Source of the DNA: Strongyloides papillosus
Taxonomy: Eukaryota > Nematoda > Chromadorea > Rhabditida > Strongyloididae
Assembly: GCA_005656395.1 (NCBI GenBank)
Contig: SRSI01000027.1
Coordinates: 372,001 to 436,000 of the forward strand
Length of the DNA stretch: 64,000 bases
Direction of reading: 5' to 3'
Shown piece after piece: positions 22,405-33,148 of the stretch; position 1 is the stretch's first letter; each line of letters opens with the position of its first letter. Position numbers and translations under genes: made by a program. The notes beneath the pieces are model-generated. The model had not been told where the DNA came from and ran no database searches. It saw only the letters and a list, made by a program, of their open reading frames with translations.

Positions 22405-22995
22405 CAAATGAGTCATGAATCATAAAATTTTATTAACTTTGATAAGAGATATTTTCGGAACAAAACTATGCAAAAGTATATCTGAAAATGTGGTATTTTT
22501 TAAACACAATTTGACCACTTGTGGATTAAAAGTTTTGAGACTTATTCTCCCCGCTAAGTTAAAAAAAAGTATATTAAATGACTATTTGACCATAAAAATC
22601 GATCGAGTTTAAAAAGAGTTATGTCTGGAACAAAATTGATTTTTGCAAAAAAAATAGAAAAAAGCAAGAAAAATGACGCTAAAATTGGCATAAATCGTTT
22701 TGTAGATAAGCTATAAACTTCGCAATAGTTTCAATTTTTAAGTTAGAACTAGATCTATTTAATTAAAATCTTGTCTATTTTATTTTTATAAGTTTTTTTA
22801 AAGTAATAACTATTTAATTTTTTAATTTTCATTAACAAAATAGTCATCAGTTATTGACCCATAACTTGGCCAATTTTGTATCAATACTAATGCTATTGTG
22901 TTTCCCCCTTATTCCTATCTTGTACCTTTTAAATGAGTAATAAATCATAAAATTTCATTAACTTTAAAAAGAGTTATTTCTGCACAGAAAACCAA
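22405..22995 (+). repeat. ~520-bp dispersed repeat, copy 1
   Basis: Shares with 25195-25935 the ordered phrases ggaacaaaactatgcaaaa, gttttgaga, ctaagttaaaaaaaa, gagttatgtctggaacaaaa, aagttagaactagatct and tcataaaatttcatt. Divergence is high and it is non-coding; the 65-residue frame over it is not preserved in the other copies. Confidence 0.7.
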
Positions 22996-25190
22996 AAGGG
23001 TAATTTTCGAACCCGTCAATTATTGATATTTGCACTGTACAAGATGACCCTTTTTAACCTAAACAAATTAATATATTGCATATTTCATTTTTAATATTTT
23101 GTCTATATGTAATATATCAAATTATCATATATAATTTTAAGAAAAAAGCTACTATACAATTACTAAAAAAAGAATATAACAAAATGATAAAATAATATAT
23201 TGATATTTTATTAAAATGATATTTATGACTTTTAAAATAGTAAACTTGTTACTTTTAATTAACATATCAAGGATAATTAAACATATTCATATAATATAGT
23301 TAATAATATTTATAAATTCTAAAATAAAAGTTTTTTTTAATTGTGTTTAATCATTTTTCCATTACCCCTCTTCAACTGATTTACTGTCCTTCTCATAATT
23401 TCTACTATTAGAAACAACGTAAATCTTTGTCATGGTATTTTAATGAAGTTGTTGCATTAACCATTGTTAAAGTGAAATAAAAAAGTGATAAAAAGGCTTG
23501 TTAATATGTACAAATGCCATCAAAAGTTTAGAAAATAAATTATTTACTTATAATGTTAGAAAGTTTAGCAAAGTTTCTGTATAATTTCGTATTTTATTAA
23601 GATTTTTAAAAAAGTATATTTGTGTAGAGAAAATTTATATCCTGAGACGTTTGAAATTGACTTTTAATAATGACTGATTAAAAATTTTTTGTTTTAACGA
23701 AAGTATATATTAAATAATCAATTAATTTTCGAAAATTATTGGTTATACAAGATATTTAAACAAAGAGAACAATAAAAAAAATATAATATTTAATATACAA
23801 TTGATGATTTAAAGATCCATTCAACAGTTTGGTCACATCAATAAATTGTATTCAATCACAGGTAGTAAAATGTAATATTTTCATAACTCCCAGTTGCAAA
23901 TTTATACGAATCTTATGAGAAAAATTAGCAATAAGATTGCCCAAAAAATCTAAAAAAACTTTTAAAATACATGTGTATGGTGAGATAATGTTTTTAAAAT
24001 ATATTGTTGACGATTAGCAATTGATGTTATAAGTTTTTAAGATATAAAAGTTGGTGAAGTAGATGTAAAATTTTTTTAATTTTATAAATTTTATTTATAA
24101 ATGATTATTATAAACAACTTTTTTTAAGTAGAATAAGAAAAATAAAAATTATACATAAAACAATAACAAACATTTAAAAATTATAGAATAATTTAAATTA
24201 AGATATCAATTATCGTATCAAAAAACATCTGATTAACTATTTTAGTGAAACGATCTGATCATTCTACTGAATACTCTTGTAGTATATAACAAACAAATTC
24301 ATTTTTCTTCAAATAATCAGCAACTTTATAAAATTTTCTATTCGAAAAAATACATATTCTTTACTATTTTCACCAGATAATTCTGATGTCGAAAATAATG
24401 TCAAAAAAGCAGTCTTCTTTGTGTCCACTGAACTAAGTGGCAAAACGATTAGTTGGAAATTATTTCTACATGCTCTGCAATTTAAATCATCTATAAAGTG
24501 CGATTTCTTATAGTTGTAACAGTAGAAGGACTTTGTAAGCAGATCTAAATAAAAACGAAGAAGTTGTTGTCTCAGGAAAAAATATAACGTCGTGGGCATA
24601 TATCAAAAAATGGAGAACTGGATGCCAAAAAATTATTTTATATGTACAACTAGAACACTTGAGGAACAAAGGAGGTTATTCTTGTTGTATTTTAAAATGT
24701 ATTAATTTTTAATATAATTTATTTTTAGTAAAGTTTTCAATTTAATTAAGTGTTAATAAAGTTTTTAATTAATTAATTGTTAATAAAATTTTAAATATAA
24801 ATACACATTGGAAAGTAACTTTTAAGTTTTAATTTATTTTAAACAAAAAACATTTAAAGAAGTACTACATGAATAATAAAAAGTCGAATAATTGACAGTA
24901 CAAACATCTTAAAAACTTCAAATCAAAAAAGCAACTAAATATTCACAATTAGTAAACATAATAGTGATAAATTATAAATAAGTGAATGTAATTATTTAAT
25001 TTATCATAATACATATTAGCTTAAATGAACATAGTATTATTGAATATTTGTCTAGTCTCATTTTTATATTTCTTGATATTCACAAAAATTAAAAATATCA
25101 TATTTACATATTGTATAGATCTCACTAAATGTCAAAATGACATGACTGTCTCTAGAATTCGTCGTGCATAGTTGTGTTCATTTAGACACC
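22996..25190. other. Non-coding A+T-rich stretch
   Basis: No gene I can support. The best open frame is 24309-24599 on the minus strand (ATG present, 96 codons, contains CRAC and a mix of residues), but it matches no family I know and the opposite strand is also partly open. I leave it unannotated. Confidence 0.4.
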
Positions 25191-25194
25191 ATTT

Positions 25195-25935
25195 CGTTTT
25201 CTGTGTGGAACAAAACTATGCAAAAACGTGTCCAAAAAAGTGATGTTTTATAAAATAATTTGGCCAGTTATGAACCAAACGTTTTGAGATCCACTTTCCG
25301 CACTAAGTTGAAAAAAATAAATTAAATGAGTATTTGGCCATAAAAATTGATCAAGTTTGGAGAGTTATGTCTGGAACAAAATTGATTTTTACAATAAAAA
25401 TGGAAAAAGGCGAAAAATCAACATTCAAATTAATATAACTTCTTACGTAGTTGAGCTATAAACTTCCTTAGACCCTTGTTTTTTAAGTTAGACATAGATC
25501 TATAAAAACTGTATTACTTTATTTGTTTCCATCAAGTTATAACTAAATTATGATTATTTAACTTTTAAGATGTTTTTTCAAAATGATCACCACTCTTTGG
25601 GCCATAACTCGGCCAATTATAAATCAAATTTAATAACATTAAGCTTGCGAACTATTCCAGAATTTTACCTTTCGAATGAGATATAAAGCAATTTATTTCG
25701 TTAACTTTGAAGTGAGTTAGTCGTGTAACAAAACTATGTAAAAAAGGCCCTAAAAAAGGATATTTTTTAAAGAGAACTTGGCCAATTATGACCCAAAACA
25801 TTTAAGACCCATTTTGCCCCCTAAGTTAGAATAAAACACATCTTTTGGCTACTTACTCGTAAAAATCGGTTAAATTTTAAGAGAGTTATGTTAAAGACAA
25901 AATTTTTTTCCTTATTTCTTTTTGGTATAGAAAAA
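25195..25935 (+). repeat. ~520-bp dispersed repeat, copies 2 and 3 in tandem
   Basis: The anchor (g)aacaaaactatg occurs at 25207 and 25725, a 518-bp period; copy 3 is cut short. The same series of landmarks as in the copy at 22405 (ggccaattatgacccaaa, cataaaaattgatcaagttt, gagttatgt) is present. It is non-coding. Confidence 0.7.
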
Positions 25936-25936
25936 G

Positions 25937-26180
25937 CATAATTCAACTTGATGAAAGAGAAAGAACAGGCTGAAGCCGAGAATGCCGAAATACTAGGAGG
26001 ATGTTAAAGCCAAGACCAAAAAAATATCTGAGCCTGTAAAAATAACTAATGAAGGGAAAAATTATGTTATAGATTCAGGTTGTAAGAAGTTTAAGAATAT
26101 GGTTGTGCTGAAGCATAGGACTTGAAATGTAGTAACATAAATTCTAATTAACGTTAGAAGAGACACTGAAGTTATCAAAC
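25937..26180 (+). pseudogene. Degenerate coding repeat, copy 1 (charged, helical protein)
   Basis: Reads, with one frameshift near 25997, a charged helix-like stretch (KEKEQAEAENAEI then EDVKAKTKKISE), followed by CKKFKNMVVLKHRT and a stop. A second copy at 40586-40840 gives KGIERAEAEDAKF, EEVKVKTKKISDLEKII and SLCKKFQDMVVPKHKTL with different stops. The two copies agree better at protein than at DNA level and break at different places, so both look like decayed copies of one real gene. I do not recognise the protein; it would be about 80 residues or a piece of a longer one. Confidence 0.55.
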
Positions 26181-26780
26181 ATTTTCCAATATGTACACAT
26201 AATCTCATGATCTCTTATAAAATTTTTTGAAAATTATAGAAATTATTTTAATATTTAAAATCATTTTTATTTTGTTTAATGTTTAATAAAAAAATAATCT
26301 TTTCTGACATGTTTGGTAGTTTATCTATATCACATTTAGTAATAGTTAAATAGTAATTTATAATTTTTTCAAATTAAGGTTTACTTTCACCGATTTTATT
26401 TTTTACTAGACGTTATTTTATTAAAATTTATGGTAATTTCTTTTATCATTTTAATGATCTGAGAAATGAAAGGTTGTCTAGAAGTAAATAAAATAGTGCT
26501 AGCTTTTATGAAAAAATTGTTTGTGTTTAATAAACATTAAATATTTAAAAAAAACTATATTAAAACTAAAAAATATAAATATAATAAAATTTAAATATAA
26601 TTTTTAAATAATCCGCTTTTTGATAAAATTAGACCTCAAAATGATGAAAAAACTTTTTTGTGAATAATGTATTTGTAATTTTTACACCTTTATTTATTAT
26701 TTTAAAATATATTTAATGTACTTTAAAAAAATTGATAACTTTAAGGTTAAAAAAAAACGGAAATCTTTTTTGTGTCATTG
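26181..26780. other. Non-coding A+T-rich stretch
   Basis: No gene. The last ~150 bp begin the 5' flanking sequence shared by the secreted-protein array (aatgtactttaaaaaaattgataac). Confidence 0.5.
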
Positions 26781-27066
26781 CTATAATTTTTGAATAAATA
26801 ATAATTTTCTTAAATTATTTTTGTTTGTTTAAATTGTTTTATATTGATCTAGACTCATTGAAGCAAATTCTATAGTTGTTAATCATGAGGTAACTTCTAC
26901 GAGTAATTATTAGGAGTTTGCAAGATTGAAAAGACGAAGTGGACAAGATGACAATTTTATTGAAGGTTCTCAGCATATAAGAAGAAGATCTTTACCTAGA
27001 AATTCAGCTACACTAAGTAGACCAATTTATGTTGGTTCTCCTATTTCTCCTAATTGTCTTCGATGA
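26781..27066 (+). pseudogene. Secreted-protein array, unit 1 (decayed)
   Basis: Has the array's 5' flank and a remnant of the signal-peptide codons (ttattttgtttg... attttatattgatctagactcattgaagcaaa), but the start codon equivalent is lost and stops intervene, the last being TAG at 26911-26913. After it an open tail of 50 codons (26914-27066) reads a basic, Arg/Ser-rich peptide (RLKRRSGQDD..., ...PNCLR). The tail differs from the Thr-rich body of unit 2. An unrecognised intron cannot be excluded (gtaacttct at 26890 ... ttag at 26913). Confidence 0.5.
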
Positions 27067-27500
27067 TCCAGTGGTATATTGTAAAGACTCCACCTATATT
27101 AAGCAATGAAGATATATCCAAATGATAATAAAAAATTTTAAGTTATATAATCACATAATTCTACAATCATTGTTATTTCACTATAAGTAAAATTTGTTTT
27201 ATTTTCCATTAGTATGTTCTTATCAAATTTTAACAAATGATATATTTTAACACTTTCTTGAAATGTTCAAAGAAAAGTAAGATTCAATAATATTTTTTTG
27301 TAGGTACCTATCTACTCACATTTTTCACATAATAGTACTTAAGTTTAAAAATAGATCACAAAAATTTCATAAATAATCATGTATATTTACACAATTGACA
27401 AATGAAAGGATATGTTCATACTGTATTAATAATTTTTACTTCCTTGATTATTATTTATTAATATATTTAATGTACTTTAAGAAAATCAATAACCTTTAGA

Positions 27501-27508
27501 TATAAAAA
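27501..27508 (+). promoter_or_regulatory. TATA-like box of array unit 2
   Basis: TATAAAAA about 42 bp before the ATG at 27550. The same element, in the same setting (ttttagatataaaaac), lies at about 29439 before unit 4 and in weaker form at about 30271 before unit 5. Its conservation in a diverging array supports a promoter role, which remains inferred. Confidence 0.45.
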
Positions 27509-27549
27509 CGCAGAATTCTTGTTTATGACATCACTATAATTTTTTACAA

Positions 27550-28056
27550 ATGAAAATTTTCATTAATTATTTTGTTTTTTTAATTATTTTATATTCATCT
27601 AGCCTTTTTGAAGCAAAGTCTAGAAGAGGTGATATGCCTTCAGAAACTTCTCCGAATTTTAATGATGTTTCATCAACACAAATGACGACTAAACGACCTG
27701 GCGAAAATTGTTCAACTTCTAAAACTCCTAAAACTACTTCTCGTTCAACAAGCACAGTAAGAACAACAGTTACACAAATGACGACTAAACGACCTGGTGA
27801 AAATTGTTCAACTTCTAAAACTTCTAAAAATACTTCTCGTTCAACAAATAAAGTAAGAACAACAGTTGCACCTAGAACAACTAAATCAAGTGGTGGAAAC
27901 AAGGGAAAACATGGAAAAGGTGGAAAACATGGAAAAGGTGAAAAACATGGAAAAGGTGAAAAACATGGAAAAGGTGAAAAACATGGAAAAGGTGAAAAAC
28001 ATGAAAAAGATGGAAAACATAAAGAAATTAGAAAAAAACAGAAAAAATTGTTCTAA
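27550..28056 (+). CDS. Small secreted Thr-rich / Gly-Lys-His repeat protein, 168 aa
   Basis: ATG at 27550 with a clear signal peptide (about residues 1-22, hydrophobic FINYFVFLIILYSSSLFEA). The body has two copies of a ~37-residue Thr/Ser-rich module (QMTTKRPGENCSTSKT...), each with one Cys; this region is rich enough in Ser/Thr to be O-glycosylated. From about residue 115 there are GKHGKGE-type heptad-like repeats, very basic with regularly spaced His, which could bind metal or polyanions. It is the only unit of a five-copy array with an intact frame, and a TATA-like box precedes it. I do not recognise a family. Repeat-rich secreted proteins of this kind are often fast-evolving host- or environment-facing products; that is inference. 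Confidence 0.75.
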   Translation: MKIFINYFVFLIILYSSSLFEAKSRRGDMPSETSPNFNDVSSTQMTTKRPGENCSTSKTPKTTSRSTSTVRTTVTQMTTKRPGENCSTSKTSKNTSRSTNKVRTTVAPRTTKSSGGNKGKHGKGGKHGKGEKHGKGEKHGKGEKHGKGEKHEKDGKHKEIRKKQKKLF

Positions 28057-28596
28057 TTAAAATTCAACTAAACCGTCAACAGGAACTACTGCTTTTCATC
28101 GTAGTTCAAAATCCCGTTACGTATAAAAAAGATTTTTTTTATCTAATTAACACAAGATAAAAAGAAAAACTAATAAAAAAATTTGAAAGTTATGTAATTG
28201 TATTATTTTGCAGACATTAGTATGTCTTTATAAATAAAATTTATTTTATTTCCATTAATTTGTTCTTGATCAAATTTCAACCAGTGATATATTATGAGAC
28301 ATGCTTGAAATATTCAAAGAAAAATAAGATTCAATAATATCTTCCTTGTACGTACCTATTTACTCGCATTTTTCATATCATAGTACTTTAGTTGAAATAT
28401 AAATCATAAAATTTTCATAAATAATTATGTATATTTACACAATTGGTATATGAAAAGAACTTTTAATAATGTATTGATAATTTTTGTTTTTTTAATTCAT
28501 TATTTTATCATATATTTAATGTATTTAAAAAAACCAATAAGTTTTTATTAAAAAAAACAAATGTCTTTTAGTAAAAAAACTATAATTCTTGGATAG

Positions 28597-28869
28597 ATGA
28601 AAAATTTATCGAATTATTTAGCTTGTTGATTTATTTTATATTCACTTATACTTATTAAAACAAATACCGGAGGTTTAAGTTATTTTGTAGCTTCTAGGAA
28701 AAATTATGATGCACGAATAGTAGTTAAAAGATCATAGAGTAAAAAAATTGTTAGTACTGATGTAAATTCTAATATTTATTCTTGTTTAAAAACAAGGCGT
28801 ACACCAAAATTTAAAATTAGAGAAAATAGATTGAGAGATGGAATTGATGAAAAAGGTGAAAGAAGTTAA
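28597..28869 (+). pseudogene. Secreted-protein array, unit 3 (decayed)
   Basis: ATG at 28597 in the position equivalent to unit 2, with a leader-like start (MKNLSNYLAC), then stops after residues 10 and 46, and a final stop at 28869. The open tail is basic (KTRRTPKFKIRENRLRDG). The 5' and 3' flanks align with the other units. A short phrase gtttaagttattttgtag could be read as an intron end, so a spliced gene is not fully excluded. Confidence 0.5.
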
Positions 28870-29487
28870 TTAGATAAATTAGTATAAGAGGTGGGAGAAA
28901 TAGAGGAGATCCAAGAATTGTTGAAAGGGATAGAAGTAGACTTAAACCTAAATCTGAGAACTTATTAGAAACAGAAATTGTTATTCGTTGTCGTCGTCGT
29001 TTTTCAATGAACTGTCATATGCTATACTATCGCTAACGGCATGAATCGTCTAATAACAGCAATTGAGAATAAAAAAATTTAAATTTTAAAATTGTATAAT
29101 TTTTCATTTATTATTATTTCACTATAAAAAAATTAATTTGATTTTCATTACTTTTTTCGATTAAATTTAAATCAGTGATATATTGTGACACGTACTTGAA
29201 ATGTTTAAAGGAAAAAAAATCCAATAATATCTTCCACGTATATACCCATCTACCCACATTTTTCACATAATTGTACTTAAGTTAATAAATAGATCATACA
29301 ATTTTCATAAATAATCATGTATATTTACACAATTGGTATATAAAAGAATATATCCATAATATATTGATAATTTTTGCTTCCTTGATTATTATTTTATAAT
29401 GTATTTAATGTACTTTAAAAAAATCAATAACTTTTAGATATAAAAACACAGAAATCTTGTTTATGGCATCACAATAATTTTTTACAA

Positions 29488-29795
29488 ATGAAATTTTTCA
29501 TTAATTATTTTGTTTTTTAATTATTTTATATTCATCTAGCCTTAATAGAGCAAGATTTAGAAAATTTTCATATTCTTCTCCGAGTATAGAAGCTGTTTTA
29601 TCAACATAAATGACGACTAAAGGACCTGGTGAAAATTGCAAATCTTCAAAGAAACCTTCTCATTCACCAAAGACAGCAAAAACAACAGTTACACATAGAA
29701 TATCTAAACCAAGTGGTGGAAAAAACAAAAAAGATGGAAAAAATGGAAAAGGTCAAAAAAAAATCAAGAAGATGCTCAAAAAAAGATTCACCTAA
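29488..29795 (+). pseudogene. Secreted-protein array, unit 4 (frameshift plus stop)
   Basis: Starts like unit 2 (ATG at 29488, MKFFINYFVF) but lacks one T of the T-run that follows, which shifts the frame. The later body regains the unit-2 frame with TAA in place of CAA directly before MTTKGPGENC (29610). The remaining open part (29610-29795) keeps the Thr-rich module and a shortened Gly/Lys tail. The protein, if translated from 29610, would lack a signal peptide. Confidence 0.7.
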
Positions 29796-30429
29796 ACCGT
29801 CAATAGGAACTACTGTTTTTCATCGTAGTCCAAAATCCCGTCATATGGAAAAAAGACACTTTTCATTTAATTTACGCCAGATAAAAAGAAATAATGATAA
29901 AAAAAATTTGAAATTTATATAGTAGTATTATTTTGCAGACATTAGTATGTCTTTATAAATAAAATTTATCTTATCTCTATTAATTTGTTCTTGATCAAAT
30001 TTCAACCAGTGATATATTATGAGACATGCTTGAAATATTCAAAGAAAAATAAGATTCAATAATATCTTCCTTGTACGTACCTATTTACCCTCATTTTTTG
30101 TATAATAGTACTTTAGTTGAAAAATAAATCATAACATTTTCATAAATAATCATGTATATTTACACAATTGGCATATGAAAAGAACTTTTGATAATGTATT
30201 GGTAATTTTTGTTTCCTTGATTCATTATTTTATCATATATTTAATGTTTTTTAAAAAAACCAACAAGTTTTAAATATAAAAAACAAATGTCTTTTTGTGA
30301 AATAACTATAATTTTTGGATAAATCAAAATTTTCTTTGATCTTTAGGTTATTTATTTATTTTATATTCATCTAAACTGATTGAAGTATATTCTCTAGTTG
30401 TTATTTGTCTTGTAACTTCTTTGAGTTTT

Positions 30430-30645
30430 TAGGATGCTAGTTCAACACAAATGACGACAAAAAGACCTACTGAAATTTGTATATTTTCTACTACTACTTC
30501 TGGTTCAATAACAGCGGTAAAAACAAACAGTGAGCATAGATAAAAAATATCAAGAAATAAAAGAAGTGGAAGAAATGGAAAAGATAGAGAAACCAGTAAA
30601 AATTATAGAGATAGTTTTTGTTGGAGTGTTGCACCGCTCAAAAGG
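30430..30645 (+). pseudogene. Secreted-protein array, unit 5 (decayed)
   Basis: Retains SSTQMTTKRPTEIC and a Thr/Ser stretch, then a stop near 30540 and a basic Arg/Asn/Gly tail (ISRNKRSGRNGKDRE). The start codon and leader are degraded (30320-30400). The array flank ends shortly afterwards. Confidence 0.55.
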
Positions 30646-30649
30646 ATAC

Positions 30650-33051
30650 CTTTTATTTAAAAACCACAAAATAAAATCAGATTACAATAAACAGAATTAT
30701 TTAATTAACAGACTTAATTAACTAAAGTATCAGACATCAACTAAGTGACGGATTCAACTAAGGCCTTCTAGAATATACAAGAGATAATACAATAAATATA
30801 ATTAACTAAAGCTTACAGTTGACTAAAACAGATCTGTGATAACTTATCACCAGAAAAATATCAGATTTCAGAAATGTAGTTTTACCCTAAAATATACAAT
30901 AATTAGGTAACTTAATAATATACTAAAATGATGAAATATCTAAAGATGACAAAAAGTATAAATGAAATAAAATGACAGATCTGTACTATATATAAAAAGA
31001 AAAGAATCTTCTAGAAATACAAAACAAAGAGTTAGTTTTGGGATAATGTTTTTCCCATGATCTAGATAATTCTATAAGAGAAAATAGATGAGAAATAGAA
31101 GAGCCTTAGGTACAAAGAGTAAAGTACAAATGAGAACATTCGATAAGAGACTATATTCTTACTAACCCGTAAAAATAAACCTTCAAATATATCGTCAACG
31201 GATACTAATACTCCACGTCGTCACATTGTCGAAGTTCCAATCATTTGGTAAAAAGCAACTATGGATAGCAATAACGTCAGAAAAAGCAAATTATGTTAAA
31301 AAAACTTCAAAATTGTATAATCGTATGCATTTTCAATCATTGATATTTTGTTTTAAATAAAATTCATTTTATTTCCATTATTATTTGCTTGATTAAATTT
31401 TAATCAGCGATAGATGTGATAGGTATTTAAAATTTTCGAAGAAAAATTAGATTCAAGAATATGTTTTTGACAATAATGTATAAAATAAACAGTAAAAAAA
31501 ATGATTACAAAAGTGATTTAATTAATCTCAGTGATTAATAAACTGTAAACTTTTCAGAAAAATATATATTAGGTTATTTAAGTTGCAATAAATTTTTTTT
31601 GTTGAATTGAAATGTCTAAGTTGATAAAAAGTTTAAAGAATTATCCTCAATTTTTAATTACATGATTGAAGATTATTTTAATATAAAAAAGACATTTTAT
31701 TAATAATTTTTTCTTGATAATTTTTAATTTAATGAAGTAACTTTATTTTTTAAATAATATAATAAATTTAAACAGATAAATTAAAACATTTTTGCAATTA
31801 TTAATACTAATAACTTCTTGTATTAATATTCATTATATTAAATAATGTTAAGTACATGTAAAATATAAATGTCGCAATGTGATTTAACTTTTTTATCAAT
31901 AAATGATATGCACTACTTTGAAAAGATTGAAATATTTTTACTGATATTTCTTTCTGTCACATTATTTGAATGGAGATCTTTTTGGAAGAAGTTTCTTTCC
32001 ATTGGGTAGTTACAACTCCCATATGACTACGTATAAAAAAAACGAGCATTTTCGTTCTCTCAAAAATTAGAATAATACTTAAAGGTTATTGTTTCTTCCA
32101 ATCAATTTTTATATACACTTTTAATTCATTTTTTTATACACATTTTGTTGTGAAACATTATCGCATATTATTATTCATTGCGAAATTGTTTTAATATTTA
32201 TCGGTCTCATCGAAAAATAAAATGAAACCAATGTAGATTTGTAGGAAACTACACATAAATGTGTAAAATTTTGTTAAAAAGCAATATTATTTTTTTAATT
32301 TAAAAAGAATATTTCAATTAAGAATAATTTTAATAGTAAAACTGCATTATGTAAATTATATTTAATAATAATTTTAAAGTTTTTAAAAATTATTTTTGCT
32401 AAATTTTATAACTTAACTATTTTTTGTTATTAAAATTCATATTAAAATCTTAAAAAAGTGTTTTCAAACAGGATTTTGCAAAAATAGTACCAAATTTGTT
32501 CTAATTGTGGCATCGTTTGGTTGGAATTTTTATGCTGACTACAAATAAAGCATTTCTTTTTTATTATTTTTGTTTTTAAAAAAGTTATTTTTAGGCATAA
32601 AAAAAGAATGTTTTTAAAGACAATTGTTTTTACTTCGATTGATAAATAATATTTAAAAAACTTAAAAACTGCTTTAAATTTTAAAAATTCGCATCTATTA
32701 TCTTTTGTAATTATTGAAGTAAGTATCATAATTATTTAATTTCATTATTACTTGAGCAAAAAGATAATTTTAGTAAGAAAAAATTTAGAAAATTCAAATA
32801 AACCCAAAATTTACACAAATTAAAATTTGTTTATATTCATTAATTTTTGCAGAAAAATATATTTCTCATTGTGGCAAAGCTTAAAATCAATTTTCTTAAT
32901 TAGATAAAAATTTGAATAAATTTTTTTTATAAGACAGAAAACGATCGTCGTAAAAGAAATGATCCATTGTGACGACGCGCTTTTTTTTACGTATAGACCT
33001 TTTTTAGAGATGATAAAAGCTATTTCTACTTATAAACAAAGACTATTAAAA
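30650..33051. other. Non-coding stretch between the array and the giant gene
   Basis: No gene is supported. A 3' flank of the array is recognisable near 31340-31460. The phrase ggaatttttatgctgactaca (about 32520) matches the outer flank of the 176-bp repeat (63980), so another fragment of that repeat family lies here. The minus-strand frame 32442-32729 covers it and is taken as chance. Confidence 0.45.
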
Positions 33052-33062
33052 TTTATTTTATT
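33052..33062 (-). terminator. Polyadenylation signals of the distal giant gene
   Basis: Two overlapping AATAAA hexamers on the minus strand, ~90 bp after the stop at 33149. The same arrangement (AATAAA at 41191-41196) follows the second copy at equal distance, in a 3' flank conserved between the duplicates. Confidence 0.45.
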
Positions 33063-33148
33063 TATGTAAGTAACAATTTTATTAAAATATAACAAAAATA
33101 ATTTTATCTAGAAACTTTATTTATGTATCAACCTTTTACCGGAGAAAA

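Noticed and set aside
24309..24599. 96-codon minus-strand frame with ATG
   Set aside because: No recognisable domain or leader, no second copy, and the sequence around it has no gene-like features. Kept only as a remark.
27567..27902. 111-codon frame opposite the secreted-protein gene, and the +2 frame at 27866-28060
   Set aside because: Shadows of the repeat-rich gene 27550-28056; the repeats keep other frames open by chance.
31995..32995. Possible MITE with ends tacgtataaaaaaa (about 32028) and tttttttacgta (about 32989)
   Set aside because: Similarity is limited to about 15 A-rich bases and no target duplication can be defined.
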